This document shows, in pieces, positions 45,946-59,234 of a stretch of 64,000 bases of DNA; the stretch's first letter is position 1; every line of letters starts with the position of its first letter. The notes below the pieces were generated by a model that saw nothing but the letters and a program-made list of their open reading frames with translations, made no database searches and was not told where the DNA came from. Origin of the DNA: Drosophila persimilis (lineage: Eukaryota > Arthropoda > Insecta > Diptera > Drosophilidae); the NCBI RefSeq assembly GCF_003286085.1, contig NW_020825324.1:1178001-1242000 (forward strand), written 5' to 3'. A program made the translations under genes and the position numbers.

Positions 45946-47810
45946 CCAGAACAGAACAGACCCCGCGATAGAGCAGAGCAGAGCAGAGCCAGGGCAAACC
46001 ACATCAGACCGAAAAGTCCCACCCAGAAACCTCAAAATGCAATTTTCAGCGTATCGTTCTGCCACAACCGCAGCAAGAAAAGGAAGAATTACTCCTCCTA
46101 CACTCCAAAACACACACACATACCAGTATGTCTGAGGGGTTTTTTTAATACCCTAACGGGTAACATGAAATGGAACGCGAGAGAAGAGCGGTGCAGGCAG
46201 AGTTCCAGAAGGGAAGCGGCAGGGAGGGGAGCAAATAAAATGCATATAACACGCCTCATCACCTATAAGCTTCGAATGACAGCAGCAAAACAAAATAACT
46301 TTCACTACACACTTGCACCTGACGCACGCCTCATTCCCCATGCCAGCAGCACCTCTGCCTCTGCCCCTGCCACTGGCAGTTGCACCCCTCTCGTTACTCA
46401 TTGTCAGGGGCTAGAGCGCAGGGTTTGGTGTCGGTGCTGCCTTTCAGCATCCTTCCACGCTGGAGATGAGGACGAGTCGGAACACGGGCCGCGATGATGA
46501 GTGACTTAGTGAAAACAATTTCTCGGGGTCTCTGGGCCTCTGGGTCTCTGGGTCTCTGGCTCTCTTTGTAGGAAATAGTGGGTGGATGCCGTATACTCGT
46601 ACCCGTCTGCAGTCTGCATTCTGTTGAGCTGTTGTCAGTTAGTTTTACTCGAATATGGGATTGCGCCAAGACGAACTCGTACTCGTACAGTGTTGTCTTA
46701 TACATGAGGAGAGCTCTCTCTTGGTAGACAGCTCGCTTGTGGGAAAACTGCGCCTTTGATCCCCGAGGAGAACTAGAAAATTCGCTTAAATATGTAGCTC
46801 TGTTAGGCGGGCAATGTCCAAGACTGGCTGTGAGTGTCTGCTCTAAGGAGCTTTCACTGTTCACTGTTTGCCTGCATGCAAACTGAAGGTTATTACTCAT
46901 ACATTCTTGAAGCGTTTCTTTTTCGCACATGCAGTGCGTGGATGGAGTACACATCCTTTTCTCAAGTGTTCCTACCTTCAACCCCCTATCCCACTTCCCT
47001 ACTTCCACACCTGTGCACCCTAATACGAGTACCTCCCAGCACCACCCTTGATGCAAAACCCTGTACAATCCAGCAAACTGATGTCTCGTCTTTGCCTTTT
47101 GGCCTTTGTAAATATTTATGAAAAGATTGTATGTATGATTTATGACAATGATAATCTCTCATGCACAATGACGTGTAAAAAAATATGAGTTGATATATTC
47201 TAAGCAAATATTTAATTCGCAATGCTCTCAGTTTCCAGTCTCCACTCTCCAAATCATCTCCGCCAGCTCGAGTTTCGTTTGGCATCTTAAAGACACTCAT
47301 ACTTAAGGCATTTGTTGACTTTTTATTGAGGGAAATCTAGCCGAAAGAGGTTATGATTTGGTTCGTTAATATCCACAGAGGACTTTGTGTATAGGAGGGA
47401 GCCAGCGAGAGGCGCGTGCTGCGTGCTGGAAAATCATGAAAGCTGCCACAATCCTCCGTGAAAATCCACCCTCCAGATGGCTTCAGCTGGGGCAAAAGAA
47501 AAGGACAAAGAAACGTTTACGGATTTCATTCTCTTGGCTTCTCTTTCATTGGGAATACACGTGCTCCTCGTCGATTCCCTGTTGCAATTATCGGTTTTCT
47601 GTCGACCGTTTTGCATAAATCTGAGATACTTCTTAGGCAAGGCTCCGCCATTAATTGCATTCGTATAACTCAAATTGGTAAATCCCCTTCAAAGAAGCCA
47701 TAACCATATTTTTTACTCTGGCAAATCCCCTATTCCTTTGAATTGAGCCCCCAATCGAATGGCATATCACAGCCATTTCGCAGCCAATGAGCTTTCCGGC
47801 ATGTGTAAAG

Positions 47811-47845
47811 ATACAGATACAGATACAGATATGTATATGTATATT
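47811..47845. repeat. ACAGAT/ATGTAT array
   Basis: Four ACAGAT units change into ATGTAT units, a transition from one hexamer to another. Confidence 0.8.
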
Positions 47846-48274
47846 TTCTGATGAACATAGTAGATATATTGTATCTTTTGATAGTACTCGTACTCGTTTC
47901 TCATCCGTTATCATCCGGGTATCCAATGATAGCATTGGAGCCGGCTTTTGGCAAAGTTCTCAGCGCATCTGTGCAGCAGATTTCGTGTTCGCACAGGTTG
48001 AGGTACTTTTCATTGTTTATGCAAATAGGCAGAGCACACACACATAAAGAGACACACCCAGATACCCAGATACGGACAGACAATGACTGACGGATCGAAG
48101 CGAAGGCTGAGAAGAGTACGGAGTAAGAGGAAAACTTGCCGCGCTGCCAACTGTGTAAAGGCAGTGCCGAGTCAGGCATCAAGGATGGAGAATCGTAATT
48201 TGTTGTCTGCATATGTTTTTCGGCAGGGGTTTTGGTTGGGACGATGACGATACTGGCTCTGTCAATGACTTGAC

Positions 48275-48303
48275 TTGGGCCTGGGCCTGGGCCTGGGCCC
48301 TGG
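48275..48303. repeat. CTGGGC hexamer array
   Basis: About four units of GGGCCT/CTGGGC. Confidence 0.8.
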
Positions 48304-50947
48304 TTGTGGCGCATCAAATTCTAAATATGAAATATGCAAAACTGTTGGCACGTGAAATGCGAAGCGAGATCCCAGCCGAAATGGGTGTGAGAAATGGAGA
48401 CAAGGCGGCAATTTGAATGGCAGAACGGCTTAAGCAGCTCTGCTGTTGGGGATTTGTTTGAATTGTCGAATGTGGTTCGTCCCCTCGCCGAAAATTGAGT
48501 TGATTGTCGTCATTCAGAGTGCTGCTGTTGATTATGCTGGTTTTGCGGCGGCTGTGCGATTGGTATCCCGGATTGTCCGCGACATTTTTGGCAGCCACCT
48601 CATCAGAAACAATTCAAAGTAGACCCCATCGTGGGTCGAGTTTAAACTCTGAGAAAGCTCAACGAAAGCTCTGTCCCTCACCGTTGCAGAGAATTTTACG
48701 AGAATTTTGTGAGGCGCTTAATCAATTTGATGTCATTCGCTTGATTGGAAACAGCAGCAGACAGAGCAGCAGAAGTTGAGAAACCGCAAGGATCGTGCCT
48801 GAGCACAAAATGGCGACACTAAAGCGCACTTCCTTCGCTCACCTACCCACACACACACACACACACACACTCTCGCACAACACTCTCACACGCATAGGCG
48901 CACTCACACTCAAGCATTCACCTTTCAAGGATTTCCGACATCCGCTGCGTGAATGTTGGCCGCAAATTTTGCACATCAAACGAAAAGAAACGAAGGAGAG
49001 AACCCAAAAAAAAGGAGGCAAAAAATGAAAGGGAAACCCAAAAACAATTAATGAGAAACGAGAGAAACCCAGAGCTGGCACAAAAGAGCCTCAGTGAAAC
49101 AGGAAAATGTATACTCTTGTATATTGACCATTGCAGATCAATTTTGGAATATTACAGCTCTCGGGTAATACGATTAACCGATTGGCAGATAATTCTGAAA
49201 GCCAGTTCATGCATCGAATTCCACTAATTAATATAAGAAATTGCACAATTATTTCTTTTAGTGTGCTAATGAGCCATCTCCTTACAAGGAATCCATTCGG
49301 TTATCTTTTGATATGAGTTCATAAAGCTATCATCTAGTGATCCAATTAGCAAAGCTACCGAATGAAATTAACCGCTTAATATGGTGTAAATGTATTTAGT
49401 TTATTCTCTTTTGGTCATAAAACTATTAATTAAATCAAGAGGCCTAAATCAAAATGGCATCTACAGACGTAATAAAAACGCACATACTCGTATAAAAGAT
49501 TCGTTAAATTACAATTGTCTGTTTTGCTTTTGGCAATGATTTTCTTGTGAGTTGAACATTCTTTTGATTCAAAAAATATGTATCCTCAACCCTATTCCTT
49601 TTTCTTAAAGAAGGCGGCTCAATCCTTTTTGTAAATCCTTTCGGGCCCACTTTGTGCGTTGCAAATTCAAGCGAATTAAGTCATTTAAACTTTTGAAGCG
49701 TGTGATTCTTCTTTCCGGCATAATTTCCCCAGCCCATGCAGCAGCAACAACGCGACAAGGACTACAAAAATACAAACAAAAAAAAGGCAAAGTCGAACAA
49801 TTTTATTTATGGCGAGTTTATGGGCATTCATCATCGTTGGAGTGGGAGTGGGAATGGGCACGGGTGCGAGGCGGATCCAAAGGGGCGATGGTCATGTCCC
49901 TGAATTCCAGTGGTTCTCCCGCTGGCGCTCAGTCTCCTTTCTCCCTCTCTGCCTATGTGTGTCGACTTAGCGATGCATTGTCTGAGCGTGTGTATCTGTG
50001 TGTATGTGTGTGTGTGCAAAGCTACTTATCGTGCGTATGTGTGCGTGTTTGTGAACATGAGCAACACACGCACTTGACATTTATGTGCGAAACGCAACTA
50101 AAGTCACCCAACCGCACCTCGCACTCGTTTCCCACCTCCTCCTCCTCCTTTCCCACAATCGGAGTTTTCTTCCGAGATTCTTTGGCATTTTCCTCACGCA
50201 CGCCAGCGGCCAGTGCCCGGCCAGCGCCTCAGACCACCCTCCCCTCGCAGAACTGTTCTCTATGATTTATTTGTTGCAATTAAGTTAGCGCGTTCCCTGA
50301 ATTGACCAAAAAAGGCGCGTGACAGGGTCTCATCACTGGGGTGGCCCCCGTAAGTATGCAACATTTAATTGCCGAAAATGGAGGATGCCGGATGCCATGC
50401 CGGAGTCTTAGGTCTGAAATGAAGGAAGATTGCCAGTGAAGATACAGTGAGGACTGTGTGATGTTGGACACACGAAGAGAGACAAATCATATTGCAACAG
50501 ATGACAGACTTTGACTATTAGAAAACCCTTGGGTTAATTACAATTTATATACAAATTGAAACCTTCCGCAACGAAGATCTATCTGCTCAAGCGAGTTTTC
50601 AGTGTGGAAAATTTGATTAACCAACATTGGGCACACGGAGCAGAGGAAGCACCCAGAGCATCTAAGAGCGGTCACGCTCTCTTCATCATCAACTTAAGAG
50701 CGAGAAAATTGGGGCAACGAAGCCGCTTCGGCTGCTGCCCGCCTGCTGCCCGCCTGCTTCCATTTTGTTCTTTTTTCGAAGTTCGAATTTCGAAATGTGT
50801 GAATTTGCTTATAACAACGTGTGGGAGGAGGATGAGGGGGCAGATGCTGTTCGTGTGCGTGTACGTGTGCGTGGGGCCAGCCATTTCTTTGGCCGCTTTA
50901 AAACGAAAAATGTATGGCACACTTCAGGGAGTTTCCCGGCAAATCTT

Positions 50948-50965
50948 CCCCCCCCCCCCCCCCCC
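50948..50965. repeat. Homopolymer of 18 C
   Basis: An uninterrupted run of 18 C (G on the other strand), which is unusually long for Drosophila. Its exact length may be affected by sequencing error. Confidence 0.85.
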
Positions 50966-51700
50966 TCCAACAAGCACCCACACCATGCAAACGAGGCTGT
51001 CCGTGTGTTTGTTTAGGCTGGAAAAATGGTCGGAAAATCATTTTCAAGTTAGTTAATATTGGCCGAAGATTTACTTTTCATGTAGTATTTGGTCAGTGCA
51101 AATATTTGTAAATATTTGTGGTAATTTTCAACTGATTTTCAAGATTAGTTTCGGGGGGTGGCTGTTAATTGATTTTCGACGGATGTTGATTGAGCTGAAA
51201 GTATACTCTAGCCTGAAGGAAATCTATTTGTATCGAACCATAATAAATGCATTTTTCAATCTCCATTTTTTCACCCAAACTACTGTTTTGATGGTTCCTT
51301 GAAATTTCGCCAGTACACCATAGCTTGGTTCCCTTCGTGGAGAGCCCAACCGCCAATACTCGACCCCGACCCCCACCCCTTGGCTGCACTTGCACCCTCT
51401 GATGATGTTTCCGATGTTGTGGGGTAATTGAGTTTTGTATGCTGATAAAATAAACTACATAGTGTCGAGCGAATTTATTGCAAATTTTCAAAATGGAAAT
51501 TGCTGCAAATTGTTGCCCAATGAACATGTCGTCCTTCTAGCACTTACTGACGGAAAATTCAATTTATAAAAAAGATATAAATTGGTACGAGTATGCCTGC
51601 AGTTATACAAGCACGAGTATACTCACATCCGCTTATGTAATTCTGCTGTGCTAAATGACCATGATTGGCTTTCGATTGCTCACTTGACAGACAGATGAAA

Positions 51701-51793
51701 ATGGATGGATGGATGACAGGACGGATGGATTGGTGGATGGATGGATGGATGGATGAATGGATGAATGGCTGAATGGCTGAATGGCTGAATGGG
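51701..51793. repeat. GGAT tetramer array passing into GGCTGAAT octamers
   Basis: More than ten GGAT units with drift, then GGATGAAT, then three GGCTGAAT units. A clear example of one repeat unit growing out of another. Confidence 0.85.
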
Positions 51794-52013
51794 ATGTTTG
51801 GAATGGTGGGAACTTCTCACTTGAAGTGCAATTCATTAAAACAAACGAAGCTGCTAAGAATAATATTTACTTTTCACACATGTCTCAAGGATCAAGAGAG
51901 CTCTTAAATATTAGCGTTTGGAAAGGGAAACAATGCCCCCCTCATCGCCCCCCGCCCAATGCCCCATCTAAAGGCCATTTTGTTTGCTTTGGTCTCAGCG
52001 GAAGCTAGTGCGG

Positions 52014-52056
52014 AAGCCAAAGCGGAAGCGGAAAGGGAAGCGGAAGCGGAAGCGCA
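52014..52056. repeat. GAAGCG hexamer array
   Basis: About seven units of GAAGCG/GAAGCC with one GAAAGG interruption. Confidence 0.85.
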
Positions 52057-54540
52057 TCCATAGAATATTCACGTTCACGTACAGTTTTTAGCAATTACTT
52101 TTGCATACTTGTAGCTCTCCCGCCAGTGTCACTCCCTTTACCATCTTGCCATCCATAATGGTTGGCAATTGGCTGAGTTTATAGCTTCATTTTTGTATTC
52201 GACACACTCGCCCATACACCCATACACCCATACTCCCATACTTATGCACACACATACGCAGAGCACACAGAGAACAGGGGAGAAGGAAGACAAACGCACG
52301 TGCGCATTTTCAATTTTGCTCATTAATTTTAATTATTTTGTAATAAATTGAAGATTTATTGCTTCGAAGTTGCATGTGGCATAATTTTTATCACGTATTT
52401 GGTCTTTCCAAACTCTCGAACTCCATTTCACCCCAAGCCCAAGGTCAGGCATTGGTTTTGGGGTCTATGCGCTACAGTGAAGTCAATCGTATCCATCAGC
52501 AGCTTCCATCGATAGGCATCAGAGGGGAAACACTGAAAATGTCCTAAATAGATGGGAATGCCTCAAAGACTCACTGCAATTTCGTTTCGATTGTTCCGCC
52601 TTCGCCTTTCATTACACATTCGACTCGAGTTCATCACGGGCTTCTGTGAATAGGAGGGAACTTTTAGAGAAGTGTTTTATTTTAAACTGAAAAATGGAAT
52701 CAACTTTGATGATGATACCAAAAAATAAATTTAAAGTGTAACCAATTTGTATCTCAATTACCTGCAAAGACCTGCAGCTCCACAGAGTCTGCTCTTTGAG
52801 TCCGCACTCACCTCCAGTGTAGGTCCTACACTTATCATCTATCTGTCTATCAGTCTATCACAGCGACTGCCAATGTCAATGCAGCAATCCCAAAAGCAGA
52901 AACAGACGTAAAGAAAAATCTCTAAGTGGAAGCAAAAATGGAAGAAGACAAAGGGACATTTTTTTTCGAATTGGGCATGGTCTTTCAACTTTTTCGTATT
53001 GCCGCAGCCCCTCACTGAGCCGTCGCTAATGAGGCTACAGTAGTGGCAAAGGCAGAAGCAGAGACTGCGGCGGAGGTCGATGATGAAGGGATGACCATGG
53101 TTGGATGGGAACGGTTCTTAAATGAAAGCGGCATTTGGCCGCCGCAGCAGGCCACACACCAGTACAACAAAGTACAAAGTACGAGTACCAGAAGGAGCCA
53201 CGGCTGGGTCTGGGGCTGGGGTTGGGCCTGGAGAGGAAGTTCTAATTGTTTGTGGACATTAAATGAGTCGCCGCTTGGAAATTATTGCCATGCGCTTCAA
53301 GTACGAGCATCTTTGGCTGGGAGGGTGGCAACACTGTAAGAAAGTTTCGATTGAATATCTAATACATACAGTGGATTCGCAAAATACAAGCCATGGCTAA
53401 AACCCTCAGCCAGAGCCGACTCACTGTACTTGCCACAGAAATCAACTGATTCTCTAACTAAGAACCAAAGAACTCTAACCAAAATAGACTTAAGCCTTTT
53501 GTTGATTCTGTTCATTGGAAAGAGGATTAGACACATTCGATAGCTTAACATTTTTCGAAACGTTTTGACCTCATTGGACTTAATCAAAGTGCAGTAATCG
53601 TGTAGAGCCTTGGCCTTTTGCTCTTTATCCTCTTGCAACATTTTGATATTACAAAAAAAGAAAAACGTTGGCTTCAAGACATCTCAATCATGGGATATCA
53701 AGCCGTTCTAAAGCTCTCGGAAAATGCGTATCTTTTCGGGGGTACGAGTATCTGCAGTTAATTTCTGTAAATGTATTTGCTGACCCCACCACACTACACC
53801 TCCTCCTCTCATCCATATATTCCCCTACTCCCCGATTCCCCTCTCTAATTGGTGGCTCTCTTGGGCCATGCTTTGGTGATAACAATAACCAGAAATGTTC
53901 TTGTAGCCCTGGCCCGAACCACTCCTGAGTACGGCTCATAAATTTGCAGCCCCAACAACGACAACAAAGACAGCCGCATTTAAGGCAACACAAATGATGT
54001 TTTGGCCAGTGGGCGTGGCCCCACTTGCAATTTCAATTGCTTGTCATACGAGTTTTTGGTGGAGAGGTTCGGACTGGGGTGGGAAGGGGTGGGAAGGAAA
54101 GGGGCCCAGGATCAGGTCCAGGACCAGGCCCGGGTCCAAGTCCAGGGGTGGTGAAGCTCTCAGTGGGCGGAATGGGAGGTGGCAGCTGCTCGTTCATGCT
54201 CATTTCGACGCCTTCCACGCTTTAATTGTAATCGGCGCAGAGCCAACAACCAGAGAAACATTTGATAATTAGATATTAAATAATGAATGACATAATTGTT
54301 TGTGTGCATGTCTTTTGGGTGTGTCCATGCATGCCTTTATGTGTGTGTGTGTTTGTGTGTTTGTGTGTTTGTGTGTGCGTAAAGCAAACACTCCCAAACA
54401 ATAGCGCACTTCCGTTTACACGTATCTCAACCATTTGCGGTCGTCATTTCCTGCCGCCATCCTTCCACAGCCTACTCCAACCGGAAACCGCCTTGCGCCT
54501 TGCGCGTTTTGCCTTGGGCCTTTTGCAATTGCAATAACCG

Positions 54541-56185
54541 TTTGCGGTTCTTCGGCCAGTTGCGGCCAAAAGGGAATTTAATTTAGCTTGAAATTTCAGG
54601 ACGAATGTCTCTTATAGTAGTTTGAAATTGACATTTCCGAATTGCTGGAATCGTTCGTTCTGTTAAATTTCCATTGCATTCCATTGCAATTCTGCGCTCA
54701 TTTTAACTGCAATTAAATTGAAGTGGCCTTCATGCCTCAAAGAAATTTCCGAGAAGGGCTACGTATACATTTCGCTACATTTCGTAACCCGCTTTCTAAT
54801 TTGTGTAAATTACGCAACCGAATCGCACGAAAGGACTTCATAATTGTTACAAATTGATTCGACAATTTCCCCTCACAGAGGCCAGTCAGACCAGAAGCCA
54901 TAACAACGAGTTTACGAGTGTGCGAGTGTGCGAGTATGGGTATATGGGTGAGGCCTCAAAACTATGCAGTCGATTCAAGTCGGGTTGGGGAATTAAGTCA
55001 GCGCCTTGAGGCATGATTAATTACTGAGCGTAGGCCCCGGTTCCAGCACCCACCAAATGATTTATGTCTTTTTAAAGATAGCCATCAACATCAACGCGCA
55101 AACATTGGCCAGATAAAACCGCCACAATGGACCTACAGTCAACACACAACGCCACCCCATCCCAGCCTCCTTTTCTCGTTCTCTTCTTCAACCCCAACCT
55201 CAACCTCATCGCCATCTCATCGCTTCGTAGGACTTCCGTTTCCGGCTACTGAACCAATACCCGTGCAGTCGTGTCCCTGGTCAGATCCCTCCTCAAACGC
55301 TCCACGTAGTTTTCGTCTTCTGTTGACTTTATTTCTATGTAAGTGAAATGAAGTTGATTTCACGATTTTCGTCGAAATTGTCTATGAAAATGTAAATGTG
55401 TAATTATTTGGAAAATGGCAGCCCAGAATACGGAAGACTGAATACTGAACACAGACCGAACAACAAATAAATCCTGCCAAGTGCCAAATGAAGGATCCCC
55501 GTCCCCGGAGAGGAGACTTGCAAAGGCAGAATGGGAAGTGGCTTCATCTGGCAAATGCCGCTTTAAATCGTGTGACAAGACATTAAGCACTTGATAAGCA
55601 GAGAAGGTCACTCAGCCAAAAGGCTGAGCTACATTACTCGTAGTCCAGCATCCCCAAGGCGATTGTCAGGTGTAACTGAGAGCTCAAAATTATTATGATC
55701 TAATGTACTCGTACAAGTTGAGGAGATTACCATTGCCATTGAGATTACCAAACTGACAGCAATGTTCACACATAGATTTTGGAAGTCCAGCTGCCATCTG
55801 CCAATGCCATAGTACATACACATTTTTTACTGAGTCGACTATCTCAATGCATTAGCCATAATACCTTGCAATAAATTGCACAGCTATAAAGCATTAAAAG
55901 TCTCCATCGATGGAGCGATGTTGTACTCTCTGTATGGCTATCTATGAAGCCCCCGCAGATCGAAATTAACCGATTTCAATAAAGATACTTTGACGAGGGC
56001 AGAGAAGGGAAAACATTAGGCTACGAATAGTAGGGACAGCAGTTAGATGGATGCATTACTACTCGTAATAGCTGCGAAGATACATATACAGATACTCTTG
56101 AGCACGAGCTCTATCCATCTCCACGGACTCTAGAACAATGCGCAGGAATCCAAAGCTCATCAACAACTTTCGATTTCCCATCAAA
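54541..56185. other. Repeat-poor unique block, possible regulatory region
   Basis: About 360 bases (54541-54900) contain no microsatellite and are A/T-rich unique sequence, unlike most of the window. 54901-56185 continues with few usable frames, apart from a GTGCGA repeat near 54917 and a 14-base palindrome CTCCATCGATGGAG at 55902-55915. I see no gene. Confidence 0.45.
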
Positions 56186-58115
56186 AGTCAGGCCACAAAC
56201 AATGGCCAGAAACTTTCAATTTGGCAACATACAAAAGTAACACAATAGATCTGTGGAGAAGAAGCCACCAGAACCATCGCTAGGGCATGGCTTGGGCAGG
56301 GCTCTGGCAGGACAGGGTCTGGGTGGTCGGGGTTTTTCGGATAACAATGGGCATGCGGTAAGCGGCTCATTCGCTTCTGCAGTGTTGGCCAAATAGAATA
56401 CAAGGTGGATATTTTCCGAAAAATTGTGAAAATAATTTAACAAAATTTTGTTGTCATTGCATTTTGGACAGCCTGACAGACAGGTTTTCATGCTTTTCAT
56501 GTATTTCGGCTTATTGTTGCGTAAAGGAAAGTTGGAAAGTCATTTGGTATTCAATTGGGGATTCACACACAGATGTACACTACACACAGACACAGACACA
56601 GAGAGATAGAGAGACAAAAGCGACCAAATGAATTTGATGTAAAAACTTTGGCTTTGGCTAACAAAAGTTTGATGTTTGTGCAACCACAGCACCAGACCAC
56701 ACCACACCACATCACACCTGACCCCATACCGCCATTACACTTCTCACTTACTTAACAGGTGTGACAAGAACAACGGTGACAAAGACAGAGACAGAGACAG
56801 AGACAGGAACATGAACAAGAACAAGGACGGGCAACGGGCAACGGGCAACGGGAAATGGGAAACGGTGGACGGGGTGCACTAAAGCCAAGTGAATAACTGT
56901 GACGATGACAAGGACGAAGGGCAGGAACACGTTTTAGTAGATAAATGCCAGGCACTTAAGTCATTTACAGCCGGCGTTTAGATGCCACAGCGACAGGGAC
57001 ACAACTACCAGACCTACCCGGAAAAGAGAGAGAAATACATGTAGATGGGTAAAGAAAGGTTGATTTCCCACCAAAATAGAGCGACGTCTCGTAGGCTACG
57101 ATCGTAGCCGGAAGCCAAAGGACACTCCAATCCCAGGACAGCCCTAAACGGATTCTCATTTAATTTCAATATTATATTGCTTATGGCTTTCTCCCGCCTG
57201 TCCCATGCCCATCCTCATCCCCATCGCCACGGCAACACTATAGACAATGGTTATAAAGACAGCAAAAATTGGTATGTGTTGCACTGTGCTGGTAAATTCG
57301 GTTTGGTTTGGGGCGGCCCTGAGTTCGTCTTGGATTGGGTTGGGTTGGGTTGGGTTGGGTGGTACGATGGATGGCCGCTGGCATTTTGCATTCGGCACTT
57401 GAGCCAAGTCGACAAGCTGCAGTTGCAGCACTCGAGAATGGCGCAGCTAAGTGCGACAATAATGATGTTGTCAGCGGGAGGAGAGCAGGTGGCATAACAG
57501 AATGGGGCAGAAGCATCAGCAAGAGGGGGCGGTAGCTGGAGACGACTTTGCGAACTTTTGAGCCACTGCCAAATACTGCTATGCCCCCAAGGAGGGTAAG
57601 GAGAACTTTTTGCCACGGTTCTGGTGAGGAGAGCTTTGTCGGGATAGAGATAATAAAATAACGCCAAATGCTTCACACTTTTCTTGGGGGCAGAACGGTA
57701 TATATGGAGGGTATAGAGGGAGAATGTGTGGTGGCAACTGACACTGAATTGATTCAGTGGCATTCCATAGGCTGTGGCAGAGCCGTCTACTGTCTGGCAC
57801 CTGCCTCTTGCCTCCTGCCATGGCCAAGCCGCTTAAGACGCTTAAGTGCAGTGGCAACATTTCAAGTGCATCATCTGAGGGTGTGCGGCGGAGACGGCGG
57901 CGGAGGGCACAATGAAGTCATCTGTGTGCGGCTGTCAAATGAACTTGCGGCGTTTTGCCATCATGCGGCAGAAAGTCGGCTGCATCACTGTGCAACAGGG
58001 CTTGGTAGCGACAGAAATGGGCAGAAGTGGCAGTATGTGGATGGGCCATTAATGGTATCCTCCGATCGAGATATGGATGGATTTGAATTGAGAGTAAAAA
58101 AAGCTAAGGTTAAGG
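56186..58115. other. Non-coding block
   Basis: CACAC/CCACA units near 56690-56716, AGACAG at 56781-56807, GGGCAAC units at about 56829-56851 and a GGGTT array at 57333-57362. No gene supported. Confidence 0.5.
57333..57362. repeat. GGGTT pentamer array
   Basis: Five units of GGGTT. The GGG runs are G-quadruplex-prone. Confidence 0.85.
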
Positions 58116-58261
58116 TATACCTATACCTATACCTATACCTATACCTATACCTATACCTATACCTATACCTATACCTATACCTATACCTATACCTATACCT
58201 ATACCTATACCTATACCTATACCTATACCTATACCTATACCTATACCTATACCTATACCTA
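58116..58261. repeat. Perfect (TATACC)n array, about 24 units
   Basis: About 146 bases of uninterrupted TATACC with no mismatch. It is open in several frames on both strands, giving Leu-Tyr or Arg-Tyr dipeptide runs, which explains the long frames here. It is the longest and purest simple repeat in the window. The lack of interruptions suggests recent expansion. Confidence 0.95.
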
Positions 58262-58360
58262 TGCTTCATTGCCTTCGGTGCTAAAAAAAAAACGTATCAA
58301 AAATAAACTTAAAGGGAGAGCGAGTAAGTATTTCATGGATAACGTCTTCGATCCGATTCG

Positions 58361-58384
58361 CCTGCCTGCCTGCCTGCCTGCCTT
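58361..58384. repeat. CCTG tetramer array
   Basis: Six units of CCTG. Confidence 0.85.
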
Positions 58385-58525
58385 CTAGCATCCAGTGCAT
58401 TCATCTGTGATCGGAATGAAATCTAAATGGGTGCCGTGCCGCCTGCTACTGGTGCAGTAGTCCAGGAGGTGCTGGAAGAGCAGGAGGAGCCGGAGGTGGC
58501 AGAGAAAGAGAAACGTTGTCACAGT

Positions 58526-58547
58526 TATACTCGTACTCGTACTCGTA
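58526..58547. repeat. TACTCG hexamer array
   Basis: Three and a half units of TACTCG, the purest local copy of the motif dispersed through the window. Confidence 0.8.
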
Positions 58548-59229
58548 AATGGAAAACTGTTTAAATGGCATAGCACAATGTGTGATAAATGTGCCGGCCA
58601 GTTGCCCAGGCATTAGAGTGTGGCACACGACACACGCACATACACACACAAACACACAGATGCAGACGAGACACACACACAGTTGCACAGTTGCAGATAC
58701 TGCTGCTGCTGCACTCATAGATGTAAATGGCACTCGAAAATTCCTTTGGGTCCTTCTCCTCCGCCTGTCAAGTGAGTACTGAGTGTTGCAGTGTCTGTGC
58801 ATGTGTGTGTGTGTGTGTGTGCAACCTGTAATTGCACTGGGCTGCACACAGGCAAACGCAGACGCAGATACAGGCACAGGCACAGGCACAGACACAGATA
58901 CATGACACGGGTATCACATGGCATTAACATAGAGAAACACTTAAACAACTTTGACGGATGGCAATGGCCAAAAGCCCCTCGAACCCACGGCCAAGACATG
59001 CAGCTGCACACACATACACAAGCACTCTGTCTCTCTGAAACACACACACACACAGGCACATCATTTTTATGATTTATGTGCAGAATATAAGTGCGTCACT
59101 CTCTGGACTGGCTACAATCGTAGCACACTTGGCAGCGCCTGCTGCAATTTATTGCGTTTGCCCCTTAATATCAGACCATACCTGCCATGCCACAACTCCT
59201 CTAACCCCCCTCCTCACTCTTGTTCTCTG

Positions 59230-59234
<5 letters not shown>

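Larger units (their letters stand above)
45361..50947. other. Non-coding block
   Basis: GTAT units near 45617-45634, an ACCGAC/CCCCGA array at 45888-45945 and an ACAGAT array at 47811-47845. CTGGGC units lie at 48275-48303, a CA run at 48848-48869 and an A/T-rich unique stretch at 49220-49640. Frames at 45769-46497 and, on the minus strand, 46394-47068 are long but look like chance. Confidence 0.5.
50966..54540. other. Non-coding block
   Basis: GGAT/GAATGGCT array at 51701-51793, GAAGCG units at 52014-52056 and an A/T-rich unique stretch at 52550-53040. A G-rich GGTCCAGG-type tract lies near 54110-54145 and a TG run near 54340-54375. No gene supported. Confidence 0.5.

Noticed and set aside
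45769-46497. Longest ATG frame in the window (242 codons, plus strand)
   Set aside because: It runs through a Thr-Pro/Asp-Pro hexamer array and a CAGAGC array, has no domain or codon bias, and its composition follows the repeats.
46394-47068. 224-codon minus-strand frame
   Set aside because: No recognisable domain. It includes a repeat-derived Arg-Pro stretch (GGGCCTCTGGGTCTCTGG units), Cys residues are scattered, and codon use is like the background.
49654-50265. 203-codon plus-strand frame
   Set aside because: The middle is a translation of TG-rich repeat sequence (VCVCVC) and the ends look like random sequence.
57668-58306. 212-codon plus frame and its minus-strand partner
   Set aside because: Held open by the (TATACC)n array, which has no stop in several frames.
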